Assembly: GCF_004770155.1 (NCBI RefSeq)
Contig: NZ_RQFA01000028.1
Coordinates: 109,501 to 173,500 of the forward strand
Direction: 5' to 3'
Length of the DNA stretch: 64,000 nucleotides
From: Leptospira gomenensis
Lineage (GTDB): Bacteria; Spirochaetota; Leptospiria; Leptospirales; Leptospiraceae
The position numbers and the translations under genes were made by a program. Shown here in pieces: positions 1-16,117 of the stretch. The notes under the pieces are model-generated. The model saw only the letters and a list, made by a program, of their open reading frames with translations. It did no database searches and was not told the DNA's origin. The number at the start of each line of letters is the position of its first letter. The first letter of the stretch is position 1.

Positions 1-193
1 TTTTTCCGAAATCCTGCTTCGTAATAATTTTTTAAAACGACATCGAATCGCTCAATACACAAAGGCTCGGATTTTCATTCGACTCGGAATTATTTGAATC
101 CTTTTTTAGAAAAATATTCGGTTTAAAAAAGGGGAAAATCCCTCTAAATCCAGGTTGGCAGAGAAGTTTTTACCAACAATCCTGGCCTTTAGT

Positions 194-2065
<1,872 letters not shown>

Positions 2066-2127
2066 GTCGAGTCTACCGTAGGAAAGCATTTGACACCGTA
2101 GGTTTGGAAAGATAGCCTCCAAAGGGA

Positions 2128-2700
2128 ATGGATCTCGTAGAAGCAAAAATTTCAGACATTTCCCTGACAAACGTCGGTTTCGCGGTTTTTTTAAAAACCA
2201 AGGACGATTCCGATTCCAGAGTGGTTCCGATTTTTATCGGTCCTCTCGAAACCCATTCCATCACCTCCGTTTTGGACGGAACCAAACCTCCCAGACCGAT
2301 GACTCACGATTTGATGACGGTTCTTTTGACGACCTTAAACGTAAACATCGTCAAAATTTCGATCGAGGAAATCATAGACAATACCTTTTACGCCAAAATC
2401 ACTCTGCGAAAAGACGAGGACGTAATCATTCTGGACGCAAGACCCAGCGACTCCATCGCACTTGCGTTGCGGGCCAACGCTCCGATTTATCTCGCCAAAA
2501 AAGTGATCGAAGAGGCGGGGATAGAAATGAAGGACGAGGAAATTCCCGGAGAATCCATCGCCCGGGAAAAAATTTCGCAACTCCCGAAAACACAACTCGA
2601 AATTCTCCAGGAATCGCTGAACAACGCACTCAAAACGGAAGACTACGAAAGCGCCGCTAGGATCCGGGATCAGATCAAAAAATTGATCGAAAATTCCTGA
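2128..2700 (+). CDS. bifunctional nuclease (BFN/DUF151) family protein with C-terminal UVR motif
   Basis: 190 residues. Residues 1-~130 carry the BFN (DUF151) fold, with the family signatures VVPIFIGPLE and LDARPSDSIALALR. Members have been reported to have RNase and DNase activity, but for most bacterial copies the role is unproven. Residues ~155-190 form a UvrB/UvrC-type helical hairpin (ALKTEDYESAARIRDQI), the usual partner domain of bacterial BFN proteins. The protein should be cytoplasmic. The ATG at 2128 follows GGGA-like bases. A hairpin and T-run at 2742-2765 ends this transcript before the phasin-like gene. Confidence 0.88.
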   Translation: MDLVEAKISDISLTNVGFAVFLKTKDDSDSRVVPIFIGPLETHSITSVLDGTKPPRPMTHDLMTVLLTTLNVNIVKISIEEIIDNTFYAKITLRKDEDVIILDARPSDSIALALRANAPIYLAKKVIEEAGIEMKDEEIPGESIAREKISQLPKTQLEILQESLNNALKTEDYESAARIRDQIKKLIENS

Positions 2701-2741
2701 TCGAATAGAATTTCCGTTTCGTTTCGGAATTCCATTTTGAT

Positions 2742-2765
2742 CGGGACACCCGGCGTCCCGTTTTT
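2742..2765 (+). terminator. rho-independent terminator after the bifunctional nuclease gene
   Basis: Arms CGGGAC (2742-2747) and GTCCCG (2755-2760) pair perfectly around a 7-base loop and are followed by five T residues at 2761-2765. It lies 42 bases after the stop at 2700 and before the next start at 2801, so it separates the two genes. Confidence 0.6.
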
Positions 2766-2800
2766 ACATTCTAAGTTAGAAAAAAATAAGGAGAAGAGAA

Positions 2801-3157
2801 ATGGAAAAGTTATTGATGGACATCTTAAACGCGGGCATTGCCCTCTTCCAAAACGGCGAGGACAAACTCAAACAGTCGCTCGCCGACTTGGAGAAAGTCT
2901 ACCGGGAATTCAAGGAAAAAGGAGAGGCCAACCAAACCGACCGAGCCAATCAGGTCCGCGAACTTCTAAACAAGACGGTCCAGGACGCGACCGAACTTCT
3001 TTCCAAAACCGGAGAGGAAAGACAACAGCTCCTGGTAAAACTCCAAGAAAACTTCCTCCGGCTTTCCGCGGAAATCGAATCGTCCATCCCGGAACAATTT
3101 AAGGCCGCGGCGAAAAACACACTCGAAGAGTTGAAACAACTCTTGCGCAGAAAATAA
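2801..3157 (+). CDS. phasin-related coiled-coil protein
   Basis: 118 residues, almost wholly helical and charged, with heptad-like spacing throughout and no signal peptide. It resembles the small phasin-type proteins of Leptospira (helices around KLKQSLADLEKVYREF and ATELLSKTGEERQQLL). Phasins coat polyhydroxyalkanoate granules in other bacteria, but no PHA gene is near here, so a granule role is not supported; a general helical scaffold is equally possible. A clear ribosome binding site (AAGGAGAAGAG) precedes the ATG at 2801. Confidence 0.75.
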   Translation: MEKLLMDILNAGIALFQNGEDKLKQSLADLEKVYREFKEKGEANQTDRANQVRELLNKTVQDATELLSKTGEERQQLLVKLQENFLRLSAEIESSIPEQFKAAAKNTLEELKQLLRRK

Positions 3158-3249
3158 TAATCGCGTTTCTTTACGAAAATGTCGGGACAATCTGTAAGGC
3201 TTGAAAGACTGTTGTTTTCGAGCCGACCTTCCGTTACTGCCCCTCCGAA

Positions 3250-4557
3250 ATGAATCGATTATCCTTCGTATTATTTTTTACGGTTTTTATAGACATGATG
3301 GGGTTCTCCGTGATCTTTCCCATCTTTCCAGAAACGCTTAAAATTTTTCTGGCGAAATCCGGAGATCCGGTCCTCGATAAATTCACGGATCTCACGAGAA
3401 TTCTCATGGAAACGTCCTCCGGAGATTGGTCCTTGTTTGTGGCGCTTTTCGGAGGAATCGTAGCGAGTTTGTATTCCCTACTTCAATTCGTGTTCGCACC
3501 GATTTGGGGGAAGATTTCGGATCGAGTGGGAAGAAAACCGATTCTAGTCTTTACGAGTTTGGGAAGTTTTTTCGGTTATGCAGTTTGGCTTTTTTCGGGA
3601 AGTTTTTCGCTGTTCGTTTTTTCCCGAATCATCACAGGAATGATGGGCGGAAATATTTCCGTGGCCTCGGCGGCGATGGCGGATATCACGAACGAAAAAG
3701 ATAGGGCAAAAGGAATGGGTTTGATCGGCGCCGGAGTCGGCCTCGGTTTTATCGCGGGACCTCCCACGGGAGGATTGTTCGCGAAGTTGGATTTGAGCTC
3801 CTTAGAACTTCTATTTCCGGGAATCACACTCACCGTATTTCCGGCCTCGGCGCTTGCGGCGGCGAGTATCGCATTCGTCAATCTTCTGATGATTTTATTT
3901 TGGTTTCGGGAAACTCTGCCGGTTCGGCCCGTTTCGGCAACTCCCGTTCCCAAAAAAGGACACCCGATATTCGGAGTATTTACTACGGAAAACCGGGCCG
4001 TAGTGTCGTATTCTCTATTGTACTTTCTTTTCGTATTCGCGTTTTCGGGATTCGAGTTTTCGATCAACTTTTATCTCAGTCAGTTTTTGAGTTATTCTCC
4101 GAGCGAAATCGGATTTACGTTCGTTTACATAGGTCTTGTGATCGTATTGATCCAAGGCGGCGTGTTTCGCCGTCTTTCGGGAAAAATCAAGGAAACCAGA
4201 CTGGTCCGTGCGGGTTCGATTTCGTTGGTCTTGGGTTTCGGACTTCTCTATTTCGTTTCGAACACCTATCAACTTTTTATAGCGCTCACGTTTTTGGCGT
4301 CGGGAAGCGCCCTACTTCATCCATCCCTGTCCACCCTGGTTTCCCTGGTTTCCGGAAAGGAAGAACAGGGAACCAATCTCGGAATGTTTCGCAGCCTCGC
4401 TTCCTTAGGTCGCGGTTTGGCACCGTTCGCATTTTGTTTGATCTATTTCAGCAAAGGTCCCGCGATTTCCTTTTTGACATCCGGGGTGATCTGTTTCTTG
4501 TTTTTGGCGGCGATTTGGAAATTAAAACAACCGCACTCACACAACGAATCTCTTTAA
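3250..4557 (+). CDS. MFS transporter, TetA-like drug/metabolite exporter family
   Basis: 435 residues, about 12 predicted membrane helices in the inner membrane. MFS motif A is clear at residues ~87-97 (GKISDRVGRKP) after the second helix, and the helix 5 motif for antiporters appears as GLIGAGVGLGFIAGPPTGG. Residues ~34-60 form an unusually long loop between helices 1 and 2. The substrate is unknown; TetA-type proton antiport of drugs or metabolites is the family expectation. The gene is convergent with the ACT-domain gene at 4703-5314. Confidence 0.85.
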   Translation: MNRLSFVLFFTVFIDMMGFSVIFPIFPETLKIFLAKSGDPVLDKFTDLTRILMETSSGDWSLFVALFGGIVASLYSLLQFVFAPIWGKISDRVGRKPILVFTSLGSFFGYAVWLFSGSFSLFVFSRIITGMMGGNISVASAAMADITNEKDRAKGMGLIGAGVGLGFIAGPPTGGLFAKLDLSSLELLFPGITLTVFPASALAAASIAFVNLLMILFWFRETLPVRPVSATPVPKKGHPIFGVFTTENRAVVSYSLLYFLFVFAFSGFEFSINFYLSQFLSYSPSEIGFTFVYIGLVIVLIQGGVFRRLSGKIKETRLVRAGSISLVLGFGLLYFVSNTYQLFIALTFLASGSALLHPSLSTLVSLVSGKEEQGTNLGMFRSLASLGRGLAPFAFCLIYFSKGPAISFLTSGVICFLFLAAIWKLKQPHSHNESL

Positions 4558-4581
4558 GTCGCTTTAGATTTTTTGAATATA

Positions 4582-4610
4582 GTTAGAACCCGCCGGAACA
4601 CGGTTCCAAC
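4582..4610. terminator. hairpin between convergent genes
   Basis: Arms GTTAGAACC (4582-4590) and GGTTCCAAC (4602-4610) pair at 8 of 9 positions around an 11-base loop. It lies between the MFS stop at 4557 and the end of the ACT gene at 4703. No T-run follows on either strand, so a terminator role is only suggested by position. Confidence 0.35.
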
Positions 4611-4702
4611 CTTGAATTACAGCAAGTTGGTGTTCCTACGGATTCGGTTTCTCGGAGCAAAACGTGTTCCCCTCTTTCTCCCAGCCGGATTTTGCGGAGG
4701 AT

Positions 4703-5314
4703 TCAAAGAATGGTTTTGAGGGCGGAGGTCAAACGTTCGAAATGAAGGGATTCGTCCAACTTACTTCCGTTTTCAAGACGGAGCAAAAACGTGTCCCGCA
4801 CTCCGCTCGAATTCGTGATCGCCTTAAAGGAAAGGATATCGATTCCGTACAAAAACAGAAGTTGTGAAACCTCGAAAATGATACCCGGTCTGTCCTTCAT
4901 TCTCAAATCCATAACCGTACAATCGCTTCCCTGAGAATTGAACAAAAATAATTCGATCGGATGCCGTTCCTTGTTTTTCAGATCATCCGCTTTTTCCGGA
5001 AACTTCTCCAAATAACTCAGAACGGAAACACCCTGAAAAAACATCTCCTTGAGATCGGAATGGATCGTTTGCAACATTTCGTCCGTCATCGGAAGTTTGT
5101 CCAAGTGTCGAATCACGAAGATATCGCTGATGTAACCGTCCTGAGAGGTTTCCGCCACTGCCTCCTCGATGTTCCATCCGTGTACGAACAAGGCCGCCGT
5201 AACCCGGTAGATGATTCCGATTTCGTTGTTGGAAATATTCACCTTAAGAGCGTACGAATCGTCCCTAGGAATACAAGAGATATGAATGGAAGATTCTGCG
5301 GACGTTTGAATCAT
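4703..5314 (-). CDS. protein with two ACT domains (GlnD C-terminus-like)
   Basis: 203 residues from the ATG at 5314. Two ACT domains are visible: residues ~18-95 (DDSYALKVNISNNEIGIIYR, then a strand-helix-strand ending in FVIRHL) and ~135-203 (TVMDLRMKDRPGIIFEVSQL). This layout resembles the paired ACT domains at the C-terminus of PII uridylyltransferase, here standing alone. ACT domains bind amino acids or other small ligands, so a sensory or regulatory role is likely; the partner is unknown. The reading frame stays open upstream to 5467, but the added 51 residues are basic and unlike the family, so the internal ATG is chosen. Confidence 0.75.
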   Translation of the reverse strand: MIQTSAESSIHISCIPRDDSYALKVNISNNEIGIIYRVTAALFVHGWNIEEAVAETSQDGYISDIFVIRHLDKLPMTDEMLQTIHSDLKEMFFQGVSVLSYLEKFPEKADDLKNKERHPIELFLFNSQGSDCTVMDLRMKDRPGIIFEVSQLLFLYGIDILSFKAITNSSGVRDTFLLRLENGSKLDESLHFERLTSALKTIL

Positions 5315-5528
5315 AACGGTTTCCTCGAAAGCATTGTGTCTATTTCTAAAGCAAAAGTTCCGAAACACGGAGAAGCCGCGTTTTTCGGAGAATCTCTGGA
5401 AAACGGGAATCCGTTCGTAAGAGCGTTCTTGGATTCCGGGAAAATCAAGGAAAGAAGCCGAAAACAAAAGGTTTCGGAATTCGATCCGAGAAAAACTTAG
5501 ATCCTGAGAAACGAGAAAACGGATTTAC

Positions 5529-5552
5529 GCATTCCTTACCCGGAAGGAATGC
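5529..5552 (-). terminator. hairpin downstream of the outer-membrane protein gene
   Basis: A perfect 9-bp stem (GCATTCCTT / AAGGAATGC) with a 6-base loop, 15 bases past the stop of the minus-strand gene at 5568. The T-run after it on the minus strand is weak, so termination is likely but not certain. Confidence 0.45.
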
Positions 5553-5567
5553 AAAAACCGTACCGTG

Positions 5568-6722
5568 TCAAAGTGCGAACTTAAGTCCTACGTTTGCGGA
5601 ATAGAATTTTTCGGAAACAAGCCCTTCGACCAGAATTTTAAACATAAACAGATTGATTTCCACACCGCCGATCGCGTAGTTCACGGTGTCCTTCGCTCTT
5701 GCTTCTCCGCCGGTACGGATCGAAAGAGTCCCCGTGGAAGTGTTGGAATATCCTTTGAGAAAGTCGTAGGGAAGTCCGGCGGCGGCGGCGTCCAAGGTCA
5801 AAGCGAACGGACCGGAAACCAGAAGATTGAGTTGGGAACTACCGGTGTTCTGGCTAATTCCGCCTCCCACAAAAATCGTAAAAAGATAAAACAAACGAAC
5901 CCCGGTACGGATATCTATGGGAAGGGATTCGGAACGAGCCCGGTAGTCCATCGTAAAATCCGCGTCCCAACGACCGGCTGCCGGTCCGAAGGAAACCTTG
6001 GGGAATTGATTCGGAGTATAACCGAATGAAAGATCTTCCGTCTTTCTATGAAAACCGATTCCGAGACTCAAACCGGTAAACCCGAACAGGTCCAAACGCG
6101 TATAACGTTCCCGCAGAAGTTGAAAACGCACCGTCGCTCCGAGAGAATTGAACTTACTCGAAAACCGAAAATCCTCACCCGGATCTCCGGCCAGACGAAA
6201 ATCGCCCATCCCCAATCCTCCTTGGAATCCGTGCACGTAAAAACTGATCCGATGTAAAAAGGAACGTTTTTCATCCTCTTGATCGGATTGTCCCTGCATC
6301 AACAACCAACCGAGGTTTACGGCCGCCATCAGATTGGGACTGAGAGAAACCCCTCCGTTGGGAAGATTGGGAAGATTGATTCCCGCATACTGAATTTGAA
6401 TGTCTTCGTTTTTGATCCCGGCGACCCCCATGCCGCCACCGATCTGAAACCGATTGACCGTTCCCGGTCCCATCATCGTGGAATTGATCGTAGTCAACAC
6501 CGCAGAATCCGTCATGGATTTAACGACTTCGTTGAGATACTTGGTGCGTACCTCGTTTTCCAATCCGGCGAATTGGGAATAAATATTGCTCGGTATGACG
6601 GAACAGGCCTGTCCCGTACACGTTACCTGAGAAAAAAGGGAACCCGCCGGAACCAGTCCGACGAAGGATACGATTAAAATGGGAAATATCTTTCCCAAGA
6701 GAGAGTTGCGGCAGGTGTTCAT
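5568..6722 (-). CDS. probable outer-membrane beta-barrel protein, Leptospira-type
   Basis: 384 residues. An N-terminal signal peptide (basic MNTCRNSLLGK, hydrophobic core to ~residue 30, ending near SLFSQ) leads into a protein rich in alternating aromatic and glycine strands, as in beta-barrels (for example RISFYVHGFQGGLGMGDFRL and GATVRFQLL). It ends in FYSANVGLKFAL, a barrel-like terminal strand. A short Cys pair follows the signal (CTGQAC). I do not recognise a named leptospiral surface protein and give no symbol. Surface exposure is inference. The ATG at 6722 has a GGGAAA ribosome binding site. It stands alone between the ACT and acyl-CoA dehydrogenase genes. Confidence 0.75.
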   Translation of the reverse strand: MNTCRNSLLGKIFPILIVSFVGLVPAGSLFSQVTCTGQACSVIPSNIYSQFAGLENEVRTKYLNEVVKSMTDSAVLTTINSTMMGPGTVNRFQIGGGMGVAGIKNEDIQIQYAGINLPNLPNGGVSLSPNLMAAVNLGWLLMQGQSDQEDEKRSFLHRISFYVHGFQGGLGMGDFRLAGDPGEDFRFSSKFNSLGATVRFQLLRERYTRLDLFGFTGLSLGIGFHRKTEDLSFGYTPNQFPKVSFGPAAGRWDADFTMDYRARSESLPIDIRTGVRLFYLFTIFVGGGISQNTGSSQLNLLVSGPFALTLDAAAAGLPYDFLKGYSNTSTGTLSIRTGGEARAKDTVNYAIGGVEINLFMFKILVEGLVSEKFYSANVGLKFAL

Positions 6723-6764
6723 TCTTTTCCCGTTTTATCAGACGGGAACGCTTGGAAATTTATT

Positions 6765-7895
<1,131 letters not shown>

Positions 7896-7912
7896 TCTAA
7901 TCTCCCTAACGT

Positions 7913-10072
<2,160 letters not shown>

Positions 10073-10089
10073 AAATGGAGAAAAAAGAA

Positions 10090-10450
<361 letters not shown>

Positions 10451-10451
10451 C

Positions 10452-11267
<816 letters not shown>

Positions 11268-11920
11268 ACGTTACGTCTAAACCAACTTCCAACCTGATAT
11301 AGTAAAAGTATCGGTAACTTCCAAAGTTCAAAAGATTACAACAGACCGGAAACCCGCGTTTTTCAAAGAATTTTGGAAGACGAAAGAAACAAAACGATCA
11401 GGCTTGTGTGTCCAACAATCTTCCTGTGGAAAGGGTCGGGTCGGGAGGATGCGCGGTCACAATTCCTTCGATTTTTTCGGAGGTTCCGGCGTCGGACGCG
11501 GATTGGGTTTCCGGAGAAGTACGGACAGAAACCGCTGCCTCCGCACCGGAGCCGAAATCCGTCGAAAGAGAAGAAATTTCCATAAAATCCGTTTTGGATC
11601 CGATTTGAAAAAAAGAAACCGTTTTCCGATTTCTCCGGATTCTCCCCGGTTTCAAACCGTCCGTTTCCGATCCGAACCGGTTCCCGCCCAAAACGAATTG
11701 CCGAATTGTCGCTCGATTGGAAACAGAACCCATTTTTGACAGAGATCTTTCCGACTCGGAATCGTTTTCCCCGGAAACAAGCGAACTGATTTCGATCCAC
11801 TTACTATTTGACAGATAAAAGCGAGGGGAAAGTCTAACTAAGAGCGGAGTTTTCTTGTTCACAAAACGATTTGTGTCTTGTGAAAAGATCGAACTTCAAA
11901 CATCCGCTTGAGGTATCACT
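11268..11920. other. 653-base stretch between divergent genes
   Basis: It separates the minus-strand hypothetical gene from tatA. Promoters for both must lie here but no clear -35/-10 pair was seen. A minus-strand frame (11398-11862, GTG start, 154 codons) is open but has no family match, no ribosome binding site, and competes with open plus-strand frames of 111 and 70 codons, so I do not call it a firm gene. Confidence 0.5.
11398..11862 (-). CDS. doubtful hypothetical ORF
   Basis: 154 codons from a GTG at 11862. The product is polar and Ser/Arg-rich with no domain, signal peptide or membrane helix that I recognise. The best-looking part is the first 30 residues (LVRLSPRFYLSNSKWIEISS), which could be a short beta-hairpin. 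It is listed only because the gap is otherwise empty; it may be chance. Confidence 0.2.
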   Translation of the reverse strand: MNKKTPLLVRLSPRFYLSNSKWIEISSLVSGENDSESERSLSKMGSVSNRATIRQFVLGGNRFGSETDGLKPGRIRRNRKTVSFFQIGSKTDFMEISSLSTDFGSGAEAAVSVRTSPETQSASDAGTSEKIEGIVTAHPPDPTLSTGRLLDTQA

Positions 11921-12181
11921 ATGATCGCACCATTGGCAGTTTTCGGTTCGCTCGGTTGGACGGAAATTCTACTCATTCTTTTCATCGCTCTTCTTCTTTT
12001 TGGAGGCAAACGATTGCCTTCTTTGGCGAAGGACTTGGGCGACGGGATCCGCCAATTCCGCAGATCACTCACGGGGGAATCCGAAGATTCTTCCCAACAA
12101 CTCGGCCAAAATCAACCGATTTCCAAAGAAGAAGATGCTCCGGCCAAGGGTTCTAAATCGAAAAAATCCAAATCCGTCTGA
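11921..12181 (+). CDS. tatA: twin-arginine translocase subunit TatA
   Basis: 86 residues: one N-terminal membrane helix ([18 protein letters not shown]), the conserved FGxxxLP hinge, an amphipathic helix ([16 protein letters not shown]), then a polar tail rich in Lys and Ser. This is the standard TatA/E layout; TatA forms the pore of the system that exports folded proteins. A TatB is not found next to it, so the system may be the minimal TatAC type. The gene is 11 bases before tatC on the same strand. Confidence 0.95.
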   Translation: MIAPLAVFGSLGWTEILLILFIALLLFGGKRLPSLAKDLGDGIRQFRRSLTGESEDSSQQLGQNQPISKEEDAPAKGSKSKKSKSV

Positions 12182-12192
12182 CCATCCGCGGA

Positions 12193-12987
<795 letters not shown>

Positions 12988-12988
12988 A

Positions 12989-14086
12989 TTGCTCGCACGA
13001 ATCCCTTCCAAACTCAAACTTCCGATCGCGGTTTTTGTACTGAGTTTTCTTTTTTTTCTGCTTTATACGGTTCTCGACGACATCATTCTCAAATCGCCTA
13101 TGGGCGAAAACAAGGCGGTTTCCCTTTCCATCCGTTTGGCTCTTTCGGTTTCGTTTTCCCTGTTTCTTTCCTCTTTGGTTTTTTATTCCGTAAAACTCAT
13201 CTACGCTTCCATGCGCGGACTCGTGACCTTGGTCCAAGACTGGGGCAGCGACGTATACGAGGAAACTCCCGTCGCGGAACAGGACGATGAAATCGGGGAA
13301 TTGGTTCGTGCGTTTCGGATCAAGTTTTTTCAACAAAAACAACTGGAAGGAAACGATTCCCAAGAGCTTTCCCAAACTCGTTCCCGCGAACTTTCCGACG
13401 GAATTCAACGGGCCTTTTATCGGATCCAACTTCCGAAAATCCGCAACGTGGACATTTCCCTTTTTCCGAGAATGAGCAGCGAATCTAACTGCGATTATGT
13501 GAACGTAATTCCTACGGGGGACGGTTGTGCGGGGGTTCTTGCCGGTTTTTCCTCTCCGGGAGTTTTGGAATCCGCGTTTAAGGCCCGTTTGGAGGGTATC
13601 GTTTCGTTGGCCGCGGAAACCCCGAGTATTCGCGGAGAGGAACTCATATTCAAAATAGCTAAAACTCTTTCCAAGATGCCCGTCCCTTTTCTCAACCTTT
13701 CGCTCTTTTATTTAGAGACGAGAACCGGAGATTTGGGTTACGTTTGTTTTCAGGAACTGTCTCCGTTTCTTTTCCGCAACGACGAAGTAATCGTTCTGGA
13801 AAAAAAATCGAAGTCGAAATACTTCGACTACAAACCCGGCGACATCAACCTTCAAAAAACCACGCTCCGCTTCGGGGAAATCCTGCTTTTAACGTCCGAT
13901 CGTACGTTCTCGGCGATCGGTATTCCTTCCGGAGAATTCGTCAGACAGTTTCAAAACTCGCTCAACGGAAAAAAATATCCGAATTCCCGGGACGTGATCC
14001 TCGATTGCGGACGAACCTTAGAACGTAGATACGGAAAAAACGTCCTCGAAACCAGCGCGCTCCTGGCCGTCGGACGCAAGCACTAA
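12989..14086 (+). CDS. membrane protein with HAMP-like linker and degenerate SpoIIE/PP2C-type domain
   Basis: 365 residues from a TTG one base past the tatC stop. Two N-terminal membrane helices (~12-30 and ~46-72), a HAMP-like linker (~73-115), and a C-terminal domain (~135-362) shaped like SpoIIE/PP2C serine phosphatases. The strand [12 protein letters not shown] matches the start of such domains. The metal site normally reading DVSGHG is GFSSPG here, and the late D of TDG survives as TSDR. Loss of the first metal aspartate suggests a pseudophosphatase used for binding. The gene is likely translated with tatC. Confidence 0.7.
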   Translation: MLARIPSKLKLPIAVFVLSFLFFLLYTVLDDIILKSPMGENKAVSLSIRLALSVSFSLFLSSLVFYSVKLIYASMRGLVTLVQDWGSDVYEETPVAEQDDEIGELVRAFRIKFFQQKQLEGNDSQELSQTRSRELSDGIQRAFYRIQLPKIRNVDISLFPRMSSESNCDYVNVIPTGDGCAGVLAGFSSPGVLESAFKARLEGIVSLAAETPSIRGEELIFKIAKTLSKMPVPFLNLSLFYLETRTGDLGYVCFQELSPFLFRNDEVIVLEKKSKSKYFDYKPGDINLQKTTLRFGEILLLTSDRTFSAIGIPSGEFVRQFQNSLNGKKYPNSRDVILDCGRTLERRYGKNVLETSALLAVGRKH

Positions 14087-14131
14087 ATTCATCTTTTTGA
14101 ATATTCTTAAAATAGAATCCTTTCTTTCGGC

Positions 14132-16096
14132 CTACGAATTCCAACTCTGATACAGAATCGGTCCGAATGCCGTCAATAACAACGTCAAAAACAGGACGAT
14201 AATCGGAACCACAACCCGCTCGTATCTCGCGAAAAACGTTTCGTGACCGATCGGGGTTTCCTTTTCGAGATAATCGCGGACCACGTGTTTGGTCAAAAGA
14301 TGATTGAGGGCGACGGGCGGCGTCAGATATCCCAACTCGAAGGAAACGAGTGCGGTCATCCAAAAATTCAGAGGATGGATCCCGTTTGCCTTCGCGATCG
14401 GATACAAGGTGACGGAAACCAATATCACAGCTCCGTACGGATCCATCAACATACCGATGATTACGAGCGCCACGGTCAAAACGATCATCGCGGACATCGG
14501 AGAACCCAGTTGCGAAGGAAAAAGATGTACGACATCGGATCGTTCGAACACTCCCCCCATACACGCCGAGAGTCCCATCAGCATCAGGAGCGCTCCCAAA
14601 TGGGAGCCGGTATCGTACGAGGTTCTGGAAATTTTCACCGCATCCCTCGCTGCGGAAGCGGGATGGTGTTCCTTACGACTTTGTCTATGATCCCAAAAAA
14701 TCAGTGCGAGCATGGCGATAGGAAGCATATACGGAGCGGTATGTTCGTCGAAATGCGTGTTCAGTCCGAAAACCAACGCGGACACGATGATCACAGCGAT
14801 CAATATGTAAAGACTGAACGGTTTAAAAACCGACCAAGTGTTTTTCAGAGCGTCTTTCTCGGGTCGAATCTTCCAGGATTCCTTTCGTAAAAACCAACTT
14901 ACCGCCAAAAACAAAGTGGTGGAAACGCCGAAAACCCTCCATCCCCAATGAAACAATTCGTCGGTCGTCACGTCCAAATTGAGCGAAGCGACGATGACCA
15001 CCAAAAGACAAGGAGGCAGAACGACTCCCAGGCTTCCGCTCATCGCCGTCGCGGCCAAAGCCCTTTCCTGAGAAGCCCCCGCCCTTCGGAGTTCGACGAA
15101 GATCGTGGCGCCTAACGCAAGTACTACGATTCCGGACGCTCCGCTGTATGCGGTGGGAAGAGCGGCGGCGACGACCACGATTACCGCCAAAAGTTCCGCG
15201 GGAAGTTTCCAAGGTTTAAGTAGGTCGAAAAATCTCCGTCCCAAGGAAGTGTCCCGAAGAAGAATTCCCGTCCAAACATAAAGGCCGATCTGTATATACA
15301 AGGTGGCGTGTGCGGTGAGTTTTTGGAGATAAATCGCAAGCCCTGCGGGATGTTTTTCTATAAACACGAAATAAACTCCGCAGACCGCCGCCATCCAGCA
15401 GTAAAGCGGAATCGAAAGGAGAATTTCCGAAATCCCGCCTTTTTCCCGAGGATCAGTAAATTCGGATTTTAGAATATTATAAATATTCAATAGACTCAGA
15501 ACGGCGAGACCGACGATCCACAACACCTGGATCTGGGCTTCCACACCTTTGCTAAAAGGAAGCATATAGGAAGCGGAAAGGATTAAAATCAGATTCGCTC
15601 CGATCTGGCTGATTTCGGAAGCCAGTTCCTCCGATCGGTTTTCCGGATTTTTGAGCGCGATATGGTATCGTCTGGTGGTGGATACGATTCCTGCGATCAA
15701 CAGAAGAATAACCATGGTCATCGGAATATATTCGATGGCGGCGATCGTGATCGTAGACAGTCGTCGTTCCGTTCCGCAATAGAGTTTTTGTCCGAAAGTC
15801 AATTCCATCGGAGCAAAAGCCGCCGCGCCCGTTTTCGTTTCGGGCTTTGTTTTGTTCGTTTCCGAGCCTGCTCCGAGGTCCAATTCTTCGAGAAGTGCCG
15901 AATCGGACGCGTTCACTTCCACCTTTTGGAGGGAATCGATCTCGGAGGCGATACAATGGATCCGGATTTCCGCATAACGCGGCCAGATACTTTCGCCTAA
16001 CTGCAGCATACGAGCCTGCACCAATTGACCGAAACTTTGGATCAACGGAACGAATAGAAAAAACAATACCGCCCAAGATACGATCTTTTTTGCCAT
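14132..16096 (-). CDS. TRAP transporter fused small and large permease (DctQM, TatQ-M type)
   Basis: 654 residues, very hydrophobic. Residues 1-~230 hold the small-permease part with a soluble loop at ~30-110 rich in Ser/Thr/Glu; ~230-654 is the DctM large permease with repeated helices and the signatures TAYSGASGIVVLALGA and MSGSLGVVLPPCLLVVI. It should move an unknown substrate across the inner membrane using a sodium or proton gradient. It follows the solute receptor gene by 21 bases and the TPR lipoprotein gene, the order of the tatT-tatP-tatQM locus of Treponema pallidum. Confidence 0.88.
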   Translation of the reverse strand: MAKKIVSWAVLFFLFVPLIQSFGQLVQARMLQLGESIWPRYAEIRIHCIASEIDSLQKVEVNASDSALLEELDLGAGSETNKTKPETKTGAAAFAPMELTFGQKLYCGTERRLSTITIAAIEYIPMTMVILLLIAGIVSTTRRYHIALKNPENRSEELASEISQIGANLILILSASYMLPFSKGVEAQIQVLWIVGLAVLSLLNIYNILKSEFTDPREKGGISEILLSIPLYCWMAAVCGVYFVFIEKHPAGLAIYLQKLTAHATLYIQIGLYVWTGILLRDTSLGRRFFDLLKPWKLPAELLAVIVVVAAALPTAYSGASGIVVLALGATIFVELRRAGASQERALAATAMSGSLGVVLPPCLLVVIVASLNLDVTTDELFHWGWRVFGVSTTLFLAVSWFLRKESWKIRPEKDALKNTWSVFKPFSLYILIAVIIVSALVFGLNTHFDEHTAPYMLPIAMLALIFWDHRQSRKEHHPASAARDAVKISRTSYDTGSHLGALLMLMGLSACMGGVFERSDVVHLFPSQLGSPMSAMIVLTVALVIIGMLMDPYGAVILVSVTLYPIAKANGIHPLNFWMTALVSFELGYLTPPVALNHLLTKHVVRDYLEKETPIGHETFFARYERVVVPIIVLFLTLLLTAFGPILYQSWNS

Positions 16097-16117
16097 AATG
16101 ATTTACACTCGCCTAAC

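Noticed and set aside
4703..5467. Longer form of the ACT protein starting at 5467
   Set aside because: The extra 51 residues are basic and unlike ACT proteins; the ATG at 5314 begins just before the first domain.
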